From the NCBI RefSeq assembly GCF_022458985.1, contig NC_061781.1:2774501-2838500 (forward strand): a stretch of DNA of 64,000 nucleotides, in the 5' to 3' direction. The stretch is from Mugil cephalus (lineage: Eukaryota > Chordata > Actinopteri > Mugiliformes > Mugilidae). Of this stretch, positions 22,268 to 33,100 are shown piece by piece. Position 1 is the stretch's first letter. Each line of letters begins with the position of its first letter. A model generated the notes under the pieces. That model was not told the DNA's origin, ran no database searches, and saw nothing but the letters and a program-made list of their open reading frames with translations. The position numbers and the translations under genes are program-made.

Positions 22268-23080
22268 CTATCTAATCAGATCAGGCTTTCCCCAGAAAGA
22301 GTTCCAATTATCAACGTAGGCCACGCCGTTGATTGGACACCACCTAGATAACCAGCGGTGGAATGATGACAAGCGACTATACATATCGTCACTGGGCACA
22401 TTAGGCAGGGGACCAGAGAAAACTATGGAGTCCGACATAGTTTTAGCAAACTTACACACCGATTCAACATTAAGTTTAGTGACCTCTGATTGGCTTAACA
22501 CTGCTTGGTCATTGCTGCCGACGTGAATAACAATTGTACCATACTTAGCTTTAGTCTTAGCCAGCAGTTTCAGATAAGATTTGGTGTCGCCCACTCTGGC
22601 CCCTGGAATGCATCTAACTATGGTCGCTGGTTTCTCTAACTTCACGTTCCGCAAAATAGAGTCGCCAATTACCAGAGTTGGTTTCTCAGCGGGTGTGTCG
22701 CTGAGTGGGGAAAATCTGTTAGAAACATGAAGCGGTTGTTGGTGTTCCTCGGGCTGGCTAAGACTATGCTTCCATCGTAGCGTCACCCAGCCGCCTTGGT
22801 GTCCCGGCTGCTCGGGAGCTGCAGCGGGACAGCTATCAGGAGCTATGCTAACGGGAGCTGCGTTTGGTCGGCCTGCACCGGCTACAGGGCACTGGCTAGC
22901 TATTGGGTTTTGCATGGTGCGGATCTGTGCTTCCAATTCAGAGAGCCTCGCCTCCAAAGCTACAAATACACTACATTTGTTACAGGTACCATTACCACTA
23001 AAGGAGGCAGAGGAGTAGCTAAACATGTGGCATGACGAGCAAGAGAGAGAAGGAGAATCAGAGGGGGAGAAAGTGGCCAT
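22268..23080 (-). pseudogene. L2-like LINE ORF1 with SGNH esterase-like domain
   Basis: 270 codons. The N-terminal CSSCHMFSYSSASFSGNGTC and CNKC give a Cys-rich region, then a short coiled coil (LEARLSELEAQI). From about residue 135 there is an SGNH-hydrolase fold: PTLVIGDSILRNV (Ser block) and IVIHVGSNDQ (GxND block). The last block (Asp-x-x-His) should follow GKPDLIR but is cut off by a stop and frameshift. Known L2-clade ORF1 proteins, for example in zebrafish, carry such an esterase; the role in retrotransposition is not settled. It is a relic, though open over 270 codons. Confidence 0.75.
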
Positions 23081-23350
23081 AGTTAACCGCTAAATACACC
23101 AAAGCTCCTGAGAAGAAACGTGAGAATAACAAGGTGCTACAGAGGACAGGTTGTTGGGAAGGCTCGAAACACAAGTTTCACCACTTATACAGAAAACATT
23201 TACGTGATTTTAACGGAGCTAAAACAGTGCAAGCACACACAGCAGCGGTGCAGAATCGGGAAGTGATGTACAACAACTTAAGTGACGTAAGCAATACGCT
23301 TACTCACGTGACGAACGTAGAAGTGAGACGTAGGAGTGTCTGCAATGCTG

Positions 23351-23480
23351 TAGTGATGGGAACCATTGTTCTTTTTACTGTACCGAATCACTCGAATCAG
23401 TTCATTAAAATGATTCGTTCAATTCGTTCATGGAGTCGGTCAGTAAGTCGAACGAATCATTCGTGAACGACCCAACACTA
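23351..23480. mobile_element. hAT MITE, 130 bp, with 8-bp target duplication
   Basis: Ends TAGTGATGGG and CCCAACACTA (inverted, one mismatch), flanked on both sides by CAATGCTG (23343-23350 and 23481-23488). The 8-bp duplication is the hAT signature. The inside is made of ACGAATCATTCG-like short inverted motifs and no coding sequence. Confidence 0.85.
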
Positions 23481-23849
23481 CAATGCTGTCCATTGTTTAC
23501 CTCGCAATGTACCGGTGCACTGAAATGTGTAATGACATTGTAAACGTGATGACATATGAGGGGAAAAAAACAAACATGCAGCTCTCTCACAGTGGGAGGT
23601 CAGACCCACGACTGCTGGCAGTCTGAAACCCCATTAGAACCCCATTTAGTCATAAAATCTTGATTTGTGCATTAAATGTAAGTAGACTGTAAACAGGAAC
23701 TATAACATCATTTACGCTAGATGAAGTGGGCAAATGATAAATTATGCGATACAAAATACAGACAGAATGAGCATTAAACAATGAATCAATCATTAGGAGT
23801 ATCTAATCTTACTAAACTATATTTGGTACATAGTACTCTGCAAACAGAT

Positions 23850-25650
23850 TGTTTAAAGTGTGCGTGTACAGAACAGTCCAGTAGCGGAGTGTTGATGATG
23901 TAACAGTCTTTAGTCAGAGATGGAATGAGGAGTAGAATTGTGAGTGGGTTGGTGTGCTGGGGCCAGCAGAGGGTTTAGAAAGTTTAGAAAGGTTACAACT
24001 TGAATGGGCTTAGTCACATGATCTACTGGACAAGATGGCAGCTTAGGTCGAATTCGCAGAACCCAGCATTGCTATTTTTTTTATTGATTTTCACCGTTTT
24101 GACAACACGCTTCAACAACTTCAAAATTGGGACCCATTCAAGCTGTATTTTCTCTAAGTGAGAGTATCAACTCCATCAATGTGAAATTGGACAAGATACG
24201 GTTGGATGTTGAACGCAACTGTGGGAAGCTAACCAGCCACGAGGTCCCATTTGAGACCATGCAACTTAAGCTATAATGGAGGATCAGAGCAGGCGCTCCA
24301 ACGTCCGTGCCATTGGGCTACTAGAAGGAATCAAAGTGTCCAACACAGTCCAACAGTTCCTCACACCCGTACCCTAATCTTTAATACGCTCCTGTACACA
24401 ACACAACAACTTATCCTTCGTGCCGCAAAGAATTCCCCGCTCGATGAATGGTAGACCGGTTCGCTTGTCACCCGACTACAGTGGCTACACTGTCAAACGG
24501 CGACAAGCAAACTGAGTGAAACCGAGCCAAATGAGTGGAGTTCTTCCTACTCTACCCTGCCACAATAAAAGTCAAAGCGGACGGCAAAACGGAGACTTTT
24601 CAGTCTGCGGAGGAGGCCGAGGATTTTATCAGCTCCCTCCCAGCACTGCGAGTCCCACCTGTGGCTGAGAATGATGACTCGGTGCCTGGACAACCAGACG
24701 AAGCTGCGGGCTAACCATGTCGGAACTGAATCATCCTACACGGTGCCTGGATTAAAGTGCTGAGCTTCTGTCACAGGATGGTTTGTTAATCAGTGCGACA
24801 CATTTTCCTCTTTTCCTTTCTTTTCATGATCAGCGAGATGTGACATCTCTAGCCTGGCTTGCATCAGCTGTTAATTTATAATTCTTTTGGTCCTAATTAT
24901 TTTTATATTTTGATGCTTAAGCAAAAAGGCCATTGTTTTCCTTCTCTCTGGTGGCTAGGCTAATTAGCTGGTGTTTTCCAGTGGTGTACTTCCGTGGCTA
25001 GGCTATGTAGCTGGTGTCTGGTTGTATCTTATTTTGGATATAGGCAGAAGGAAGAAATGTTTGGTTGGAGTGTGGTCACATTCCCATCATTTCTTACCTA
25101 CTGCTGGTGGCTAGGCTAGTTAGTAGCTAACCACTGGTCTGCTGGTTGGTTCTCCAGTTGGACTGGGCTTCTAAAGGAGTTTTGCCTCAGATCATGGCAC
25201 AAGGGATCGTAACATCTCATCCTGTGTATTAATGTATATGCACTTTTGGTTTGGTTTTGCTTGCAATTCAGTTGTTACAGTCAATTTTGTACTATCTATT
25301 ATTGTCAATTAATGAGTCATGTTTTTTGGTTGTAACTTGTATTCTTGTTAAATAACCATTTGATCACAAAAAAAGAAAGGTTACAGCTCTGGGGAAAAAA
25401 AGCTATTCCTCAGTCTGCTTGTCTAGAGGCTTCTGAAGCACCTGCCTGAGGGCAGGTGGGAGGAGTGCTTCAGAAAGCTCATAGGATTTCCCCCTGTGAG
25501 ACGTGCTCGACAGCCATCCCATTGACATGAATGGGGTTATGTATGCTTTTATCTCTTACATGAAGTCCACAATGAGCTCCTTGGTTTTGCTGGTGTAAAG
25601 GAGCAGGTTATTATCAGCAAACCATGTGGCCAGGTGCTGTACCTCTTCAT
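23850..25650 (-). mobile_element. Rex1/Babar-like LINE fragment, split by an insertion
   Basis: The right part (25374-25650, minus) encodes WFADNNLLLYTSKTKELIVDF, close to the RT C-terminal motif of Rex1-type LINEs, followed by 3' sequence with CTGCCTGAGGGCAGG and CTCTGGGGAAAAAA. The left part (about 23850-23997) is the continuation of that 3' region. The L1-like element at 23998-25373 separates them. 5'-truncated and dead. Confidence 0.6.
23998..25373 (+). mobile_element. L1-like retrotransposon with ORF1 only
   Basis: Flanked by a perfect 12-bp direct repeat AGAAAGGTTACA (23986-23997 and 25374-25385) and ends in an A-rich tail. The 5' part is GGACAAGATGGCAGC-like. Broken-frame ORF1 shows EDQSRRSNVRAIGLLEGIK (about 24276-24335) and LLYPATIKVKADGKTETFQS (about 24553-24605), the RRM-adjacent and C-terminal domains of L1 ORF1. 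No endonuclease or RT is present: after the ORF1 stop (about 24715) comes only a 650-bp 3' region. It was therefore probably mobilised as a deleted, ORF1-only copy (HAL1-like). Confidence 0.75.
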
Positions 25651-25747
25651 TAGCTTAGCTGTTATCCCTCTGTGCTTCCCTCCCCTTTGTGTACAGCCTT
25701 GGTGCTGCCTAGTAACCTGCCATTAATCTTGATTTTTTCAATAAAAA

Positions 25748-26270
25748 TTACTTGGAATGTAGATTGACCAGTAAATAGAGAGCATTGCCTTTCAGGTTAG
25801 CTCTCTCTTCATCATGACAGATTGCCCGCATAACTCCAGATGCCACTCCAATCTGTCTGTCAATCTCCCACTCTATCCTTCCCTCACAGAACAAGATACC
25901 GAGATACTTGAACTCCTCCACTTGAGGCAGGACCATGGCCTCAGACTTGGAGGTGCTGATCTTCATCCCAGCCACATGACACTTGAACCAGCTGCGAACC
26001 ACCCAAGTAAGAGCTAGAGGTCATAGTTTGCTGAAGCTAAGAGAACCACATCATCCACAAAAATCAGGGATGAGATTCTCCGATCATCCAAACTCAACAC
26101 CCTCCACCACCCGGCTGCCTAGAAATTGTGTTCTTAAAAGTTACGAACAGAACTGGTGACAAAGGGGAGCCCTGGTGGAGTCCAACCCTCACCAACAACG
26201 AGTCCAATGTCCATGCACCCCATACTCCCGGAACACCCCCCACATGATACCCCTGGGGACACAGTTGTAA
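25748..26270 (-). pseudogene. Non-LTR retrotransposon RT fragment (I/Nimb-like, uncertain)
   Basis: Minus-sense motifs: LHQGSPLSPVLFVTF (RT motif 4), then FVDDVVLLAS (catalytic F/YxDD box, near 26050), then AGMKISTSKSEAMVLPQVEE and FKYLGILF. Several stops and frame changes. The family differs from the L2 and Rex1 copies nearby. I cannot settle the clade from the fragment. Confidence 0.65.
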
Positions 26271-26560
26271 GTAGGGTTGCCACCCATCTCGTAAAATACA
26301 GAATCGTCCTTTATTTTGCAATTAAATGTTGTCCCATATTGAACTGATACATACAGGACGCGATTTGTTCCGTATTTTCATAAACGTCCAATACACGTGT
26401 CTGTCTCACACATAAAAACAATAAATCTAACAATAATAAACAAAATAAAACAGGAAATACTATGTTGAGGTAGTACTCTGTTGTGCGTGTGGCGCTGTCA
26501 CGGTTGCCTAGAGACCGACCCTGCTGTAAAATTGGGGACATCTGGTCACTCTACATTATG
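26271..26560. repeat. DNA transposon-like repeat
   Basis: Starts AGGGTTGCCACCC and ends GGGGACATCTGGTCAC, with CCGTATTTTCATAAACGTCC in the middle. These phrases recur in fish genomes as a short DNA element. No gene. Confidence 0.4.
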
Positions 26561-29550
26561 AGGTGCACCCCCCTGCCATTAGCATTCGGCAACCCAACCT
26601 GCTAAAAAGAACTGATCAGCATCCACACTTTTATATACTTTTAGAACAGAACCTGTATGGGGACATAGTGGAACAGATCGTGAGGACTGAACTCGGGCAG
26701 ACTGGATAATTGGTCAGGTCCGTGAACAAGTCCGTTGGAAGAAGGTATTACTTGGTAGCTAACCCTGCTATCGCTATCTTCTCCAAATATTGCTCTTTGT
26801 GCCATCCTACAAGGTCACCCACTTCACATGACAACTCCACGACATTATTCTGTCCATTGGTAGCCATTGTTTACATTTAAAATAGAATAGCTACTCATCA
26901 GTCGCAACATTTTATTTGTTTTTGGCTTCAGAATTTCCTGTACAACTATCACTTTCTGCCATCCATCATGGCGCTGTCTCCCTTGTCATGTGATAATTGT
27001 GATACATCTGTACTGTAAGTGTCAGTACTGAATTCAGTCACCAAGGGGAGTAACACTTTTGAGGAGCAGTTCCGCCGTCCATATTTATACTGCTCAAAAC
27101 ACATCTTTTTTTAAAAAAAATAGCTTACTCCATTTAACCTACTGGTACCTTTGACCTCTTTTTCATATACTTTTACATCTTTTTTTATTGAAATGTTTTA
27201 TTCTTATTATGTTTAATGCATTGTACTTTTTATAAGGTGACCTTGAGTGTTCTGAAAGGCCCTCACAAATACGATGTATTATCATTATTATTCCTTTTAC
27301 TGTCCTGCCTTTGCAATATGTACTGAGGCTGACCCTAACCCTAGCGGACCGCACAAGTTAGTGAAACAGGTTCAACACATGTTGAGCTGCCCCACCATCA
27401 AAATGTATGGCCATTGCATGTTGCATTAAAAAGACCTAATCTAACCTGAAGATTTGAAGTAGATTTGTATAGAGCTGAGGGGAATTGAAGAGCTGGAGGA
27501 AGATGTACAAGTTGTTAATATTAACTTTAACCTTGACTGTTCTATAAAACATTAGATCTCCAATCAAACAAATAGTAAAAGTTGGGCAAAGAAAGTTGTG
27601 ACCTCTGATTGCAATGCCACCTGAGAGGTTGAGATGTCATCATTTGACTAATTCATGCAAGTGTGAACAACCTTCCTATCTAGAGGGGTTCAACACTGTC
27701 ATTAGCAGCTAATGGGCAACAGGACACAAAAAGCAAGTTCATTCTTGAGGGACTTATCTGTGTGTGTTTGTGTGTTATTGATCTACTAATGGCCTCAAAA
27801 CACATGAAATTTTCAGAGGTAGTATAGCAAAAGTTAATGTGATCTATGGAGAGATGATTTTTTGTTTTTGAGTGTTGAAGTCTGCACAAACCTTCCCTAA
27901 GGCTTTCATGGCAAGTGACAAGGCAAAGGCTTTCTGTAGTTAATCATCAGAGGACAGAAACAATAAAGCTAATTGTGAATCCAGGTTCTGGACATCTGAT
28001 GAATGTGAGTCTATTATACTTTCTTTCAGTTCTGCAATATCTACAATATCTTTCTCCTGTTTTGTCATTGACATTTAATAAACTGCAGACTTTTGGCCCC
28101 TTTTCTGTAAAAACATGTGGCTGCAGGCAAAAATACACAACTGGCAGGGAAGGTATAGCCTGAAAAAACACAAACAAAACAAAACAGTGAGTTAAAACAC
28201 AATGAAATGCACAGAGACTAAGGGAACAGCTGAGTCAGGTGGAAGATGAGGAAGTGTGAGATCCATCTTATTTTAATCCCTTTCAGTTACACTACCAGTC
28301 AAACCTTCCCATTCAATTCAATGAAAAGGTGTGTCCAAACGTTGACTGGAGTGTACATAAAATATATATTAGATATTTGACTCTGAACAAAAGACTACTA
28401 AAAGGTGAAAACTTTCTCCAGTGAAAACAAAACATCCCCTTTCTAGTGGTTGCATCAGATGTTGGTACGCTGAGGCTTCGTCATGTGTTTGTGCTGAAGC
28501 TTGTTGTTTTTCTAACACCTTTGATTGCGAGTGACACCTGAGAGGTTGAGATGTCATCACCTCACACTCATCCGTGCAGGTGTGAACAACCTTCCTGTCT
28601 GGAGGGGTTCAGCACCGTCATTAGCGGCCACAGGGCACTGGCTCACAGTGATACACAGTAAAAAGGTAATCAGATCTATGGAGAGATGAGTTTGTGTATG
28701 TGCTCATTAAGTTGACACAGAATTCACATTAACTATGTCTCATTTGAAATACTATTTTAATATTATTAAATATCAGCAGCTTGCTATGTATTATTACTAC
28801 ACAAACTGGGAAATCTATATCTATAGACTATAGTCTATATCTATAGACTATAGATAGTCTATAGATAGTCTTTCTCACATTTTCTCTTTGTTAGGTTTGC
28901 CTCTGCAAAATAAAAGACTGAACACAGAACTTCTTTGTAATGTAGTGAATTGAAGTCTCTTAATTGCCCATAGTGAACTCTGCTTTCATTGTTGAATTTC
29001 CTGTTCAAGTCAAACATTTCGCAATCGACACCACTGGTGATACCTCAGCTTCTTCACTTCACACAAACAAACACATAAATCACAGACCGGCCTTCAGGCT
29101 ACGCTCTTACCCAGTTTGTGACCTCTGCCCACTATGTTACCGTATGATTAAACCACTATGCATTTTACCTATTTAGCCAGTGTTACATGTAAAGCTAGTC
29201 TTCTGGATCCACAGAAACATTTATGCCTACAGACTAACTGCAGATGTATTGTCAATGTAAGTGCGTCTGTGATACAGACGTTTCAAGAATATCGAGGCCA
29301 GTTTAAATGTTTGAAGGCCCCCAATGTGTGAGATATAATGTAACCTGAAATGACATTACACCATTGTTGTTGTCGAGGAGGTTCATCTGGCTTCATCTGG
29401 ATTCAAGTGATTATACTGATATGTAGCACGGGTGTTTGAGCTGTGAATTGAAAAATAGAACTCAAGCGTAGTACAGAGAGAAGATGCAGCAGTATCCCAT
29501 AATTCTCTGCAAGCATCTTGAAGACCAGCTGTAAACTGGAAGGTGTGATA
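26561..29550. other. Gene-free interval with a direct-repeat pair
   Basis: No exon or RNA gene is recognised. Two similar stretches, about 27605-27860 and 28520-28690, share CCTGAGAGGTTGAGATGTCATCA, TGTGAACAACCTTCCT and ATCTATGGAGAGATGA (see findings). At 28815-28870 there is a palindromic tract of CTATAGACTATAG units. Confidence 0.5.
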
Positions 29551-29559
29551 CTAGAAGGT

Positions 29560-29586
29560 GTGACGTCAGAACTTCCAGTTCTGACG
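29560..29586. repeat. Perfect 12-bp inverted repeat with CRE-like core
   Basis: GACGTCAGAACT, a 3-nt spacer TCC, then the exact inverse. Each arm holds GACGTC, and the left one reads TGACGTCA, the CREB/ATF site. The function is unknown. It lies beside the Tc1 fragment and could be a remnant of a transposon end. Confidence 0.6.
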
Positions 29587-29604
29587 TCTCAGATTACAGT
29601 AAAT

Positions 29605-29870
29605 AACATGAAAGCATGGATCCATCCTGCCTTGTATCAACTGTTCAGGCTGGTGGTGGTGGTGGTGGTGGTGGTGTAATGGTGTGGAGGATATATTCTT
29701 GGCACACTTTGGGCCCCTTAGTACAAATTGAGCATGGTCACAGTCTACCTGAGTATTGTTGCTGACCATGTCCATCCCTTTATGACCACAGTGTACCCAT
29801 TTTCTGACAGCTACTTCCAGCAGGATAATGCACCATGTTGTTGAGGAGTGTGTTGCCCATGTAAATATAA
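29605..29870 (+). pseudogene. Tc1-like transposase fragment
   Basis: Plus-sense reading gives SMDPSCLVSTVQ, a glycine run, GVMVWRIYSWHTLGPL, HVHPFMTTV-like residues and FQQDNAPC-like residues. These are the central DDE blocks of Tc1 transposases with QDNAPxH. The glycine run is coded by about nine GGT/GGTGGT units (29650-29676), longer than usual. Stops and frame changes are present; no terminal repeats were found. Confidence 0.7.
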
Positions 29871-29989
29871 TATCATTGTTGCTCACATGTAGGAACAGCA
29901 TGCATGAAAATAAAAAGACAATCTGAAATGGCTTTGCACAGGTGTACAATTTGTTCTGTAACTGGAGACATGAGGTCTCTCATACCAAC

Positions 29990-29995
29990 TTTATT
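29990..29995 (-). terminator. rubcnl: Candidate polyadenylation signal of rubcnl
   Basis: AATAAA on the minus strand, 147 bases after the rubcnl stop codon. It is the first canonical hexamer I saw downstream; usage is not shown. Confidence 0.4.
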
Positions 29996-30141
29996 TCCAC
30001 AGGAAACATGGATATTTGAATATTTGAAAGGACAGGAATGAAAGGAAGGATGATTAATGGGATTAGAACAGAAATGCATTTATATTTCAAACGTGCATTT
30101 GTGAGAAGCTTTAGCCAAACGAGCTGCTGAGCTGCAGCTGA

Positions 30142-33100
30142 TCAAGTGTCAGACGTCTTGAGTCCATCGGAGCGTTTCTGCCGTGACTGGATCCGTGCGC
30201 ATTTCGGACACCTCTTCTCTTCGAAGCAGTGTTTGTGAAAGCAGGCCTTACACACTGTGAGTGAGGCAACAACATTAGCAGAGTTAACGTATTTTTGTTA
30301 CTAGTCCTGAAAGTAGACAAAGACAACAAATGAAGCAGAAATATTATGCTTTTGTAAAATTCTGCTGCTGTAGATGACTGATCAGCTGTTATCGGAAACA
30401 TTTAGTTTGTGTAACTGCAGTAGGGGGATGTCACAGCAGATACTGAAAACAGGGATTCAATTACTTTTGCAGCTCACAAGTATGAACAAATGGTTTGTTT
30501 GAATATTCATTTGTACCGTCAGAAAATCCGCTGATGTTTTGTGTCATTTTTATGCAGAAATGTTGAAAATTCTAAAGGGTACAGATGCCATTAAATACAC
30601 TATGACAGCGGTTTTCAAAGTGTGCGCGCCTCTTCAGGGGAGGCACAGCTTGAAAACAAATAAACCTGAAAAAAAAAGTGTAAACATCTGGCTAGCTAAC
30701 TACGGTACATGCGAGAGGCAAAATGGATCAAGTTTTACCAGGCTACCTCGAGTGAAAGTGGGACGGGACACAGAGTCTGAGGTGAGCAGTAAACGGCGGA
30801 AGTTTGAGCCTGATTATTTAAAGTTTGACTTTTCATGTATTGGTCCTGGCGATGCATGTACAGCTATGCTCAAAATTTGACTTTCTGAATGTGGTCCTTA
30901 GCCCTATTCACGCGGGTTTAGTTTAACCTCCGTCCTGTGGTTCAAATATTATCTTGTACGTGTGTGTTTCATGTGGTTCATTCACACGGTATAAACAAAC
31001 TTTGTGTTTACTCAATTCATGTTCTGTTACTTTCCGCCTCACTCCACTGCATTTCAGAGACAGTTATAATTACTTTACAAATTATGATGGATGATTAAAA
31101 AGTGGTTGTGGAGCTAGCGCACACGTGTTGTCTTTCTGATGTTATTTGCAAGGAGGTGTTAGTTAATGACAGTATGTGACCATGTAAATTCAACCAACAC
31201 ATATTGACCAACACATACAAAGCAGTAACAGTAATAATAGTAATAATAATGGTGTGATGGTGGTGGTGGGGAGGCTCACTATCCCACACTTTGAAAACCC
31301 CTGCACTATTATATTAGTTTTCATATCCTGCTCCTGACACTGTGACTATAACAGAACTCTAAGCAGTGTTGTGATCTGTTCTCATCTAGTGCATTTAGAT
31401 CATGGAAAAAAAATATTTTCGTCTTTGTCACTTTTTAAAGTATAAGTATGGTTGTCTTACTGTATAAGGAGGCATATAGAGACATTTAATACAATTTTAA
31501 CACAGTTAAGTGCAATGAAAGAATCCACAAAGCATTGGTCTGCACCTACCTGTACATCGTTTGCATATGTCACTCTGGAAAGGGAAGATGATGTCTTTTT
31601 CTCTGCAGAACTCGCAAATAAAACCTCGAGCCAGACACAACTGTGAGAAACACATGAGAAAAAAAAAGGTCAAAATGTGAGCACCTCAGTATCACTGTGG
31701 CTTCTGTATTTATGAAGTTCATAAATTTTATCTTAAAGAACGTCGTCGTGCAGACATTCAGCCTTTCATTCCATGGTGTTGGTAAAAATGACACCAATCT
31801 CATGAGTAACCAGCAGTGCTCCAGACTGACCTCGCAGTGTTCAACATGATCGATGGAAGCGTGCATCACCGCTCTGGCCTGGGCCATCAGCTGACCCTTC
31901 TTCACCCTCATGAGGTCGTCCATGGAGAAAAGGTGTGGCTGCTGCATCAGGTGAGCAGGAAGCTGCTCAAACTCAGACACCACCCTGGGACACAAGCACA
32001 TGAAAACTGTCAGTCAGCAGCCATTCACAAACTGGTCCTCTGTTTTTCATCAAACATGTGAAAGCCCCTCCATCCTAAGGAAAACAACTAAACTGAACCA
32101 CAAAATTATAAGTGGTTGAGTGCTTGCTCAGGCTATTTAATTCTGATAGTTGTTGTTTTGTGCTTAGTCAGTTATGTCTTTCTGTGTGTTTGCATCACTT
32201 GGCCATTCTGCACATTTCTGGCTGTGCCTTCTCTTTTGTAGAGGTTTTGAGACTTTCAGGGTATTATATGTCCCATTTTTCAAACATTCACCGGCTATTT
32301 TTCTGTGATCATATGCAATAAACTTTATTGACTTCACAACCACAAATGTTCAAAGTCATTTTAGAAACACAGTGGTCAGGTGCATGTGAACTAATTCCTC
32401 TGTGCTTTTACTGTGCTGTGTGAAATAACAGTCAGGACAGCAAAAAATGTTACTCTCTTTTATAGCCCAAGTATCTCTCCTTATGGTTTCCTAATTGTTA
32501 ATTTTTTCTGATCTATTTTTTCTGTCTCAGTCTTTGTCACAGCAGCAGATACATCTCAGAAAACTATTTAATTTAAACTTAAAGTTATAAACTTTCCATT
32601 ATCAACCACTAAAATAATGTTTTATCTTGTTAATGCTTCTGTTTGATACAGTGCATCTCTATCCTCCATTGTGTTGTCCTTAACTCTGCCACTAGGTGGC
32701 GACATCCCTGTCGGTCCAACACAGTAGTTTCATCAGCTAATAAATATGAACCTGACATTTACATTTTTTTTCATCAGGTATTGATCAGATTTCTTTGACA
32801 TATAAGAGAAAGTAAAACATACCCTCCTGATAATCTGCAGGCCGTCAGCAGCCTCTTGATGCCCAGCAGCTGCTCCTGCAGCTCCTGATGAAGAGATGAA
32901 GAAAAGAGGGAAATGGAAGAATAAAAAGGAACTAAATTAATAAAATGAGTGTAAACATTTTGTGCATGACTTCACAGTCTATATTTTTTAAACTCATAGT
33001 CCTGTATTTTTTCTCCACTTTTTTGTAGATAATATTTATTCACTCTTTGTGTTTGGTAGAGATATGTAAATGCATTGAAACAAAGACAGAGAAATGTGTC

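Larger units (their letters stand above)
19144..23340 (-). mobile_element. L2-like LINE, copy D, almost complete
   Basis: About 4.2 kb, in gene order from right to left: 5' region with CGTCACGTGAGTAA, ORF1 (23080-22268), degraded endonuclease (about 22250-21450), and RT (21445-20074). The 3' untranslated part matches copy B. The last 170 bp or so and the ATTGAATTG tail are missing, unusual because LINEs normally lose the 5' end; a later deletion is likely. Stops and a damaged catalytic box show it is dead. Confidence 0.8.

Noticed and set aside
22796-23035. 79-codon plus-strand frame
   Set aside because: Shadow of the L2 ORF1 on the minus strand.
27330-27350. Telomere-like ACCCTAACCCTA
   Set aside because: Only two units; not an interstitial telomeric array.
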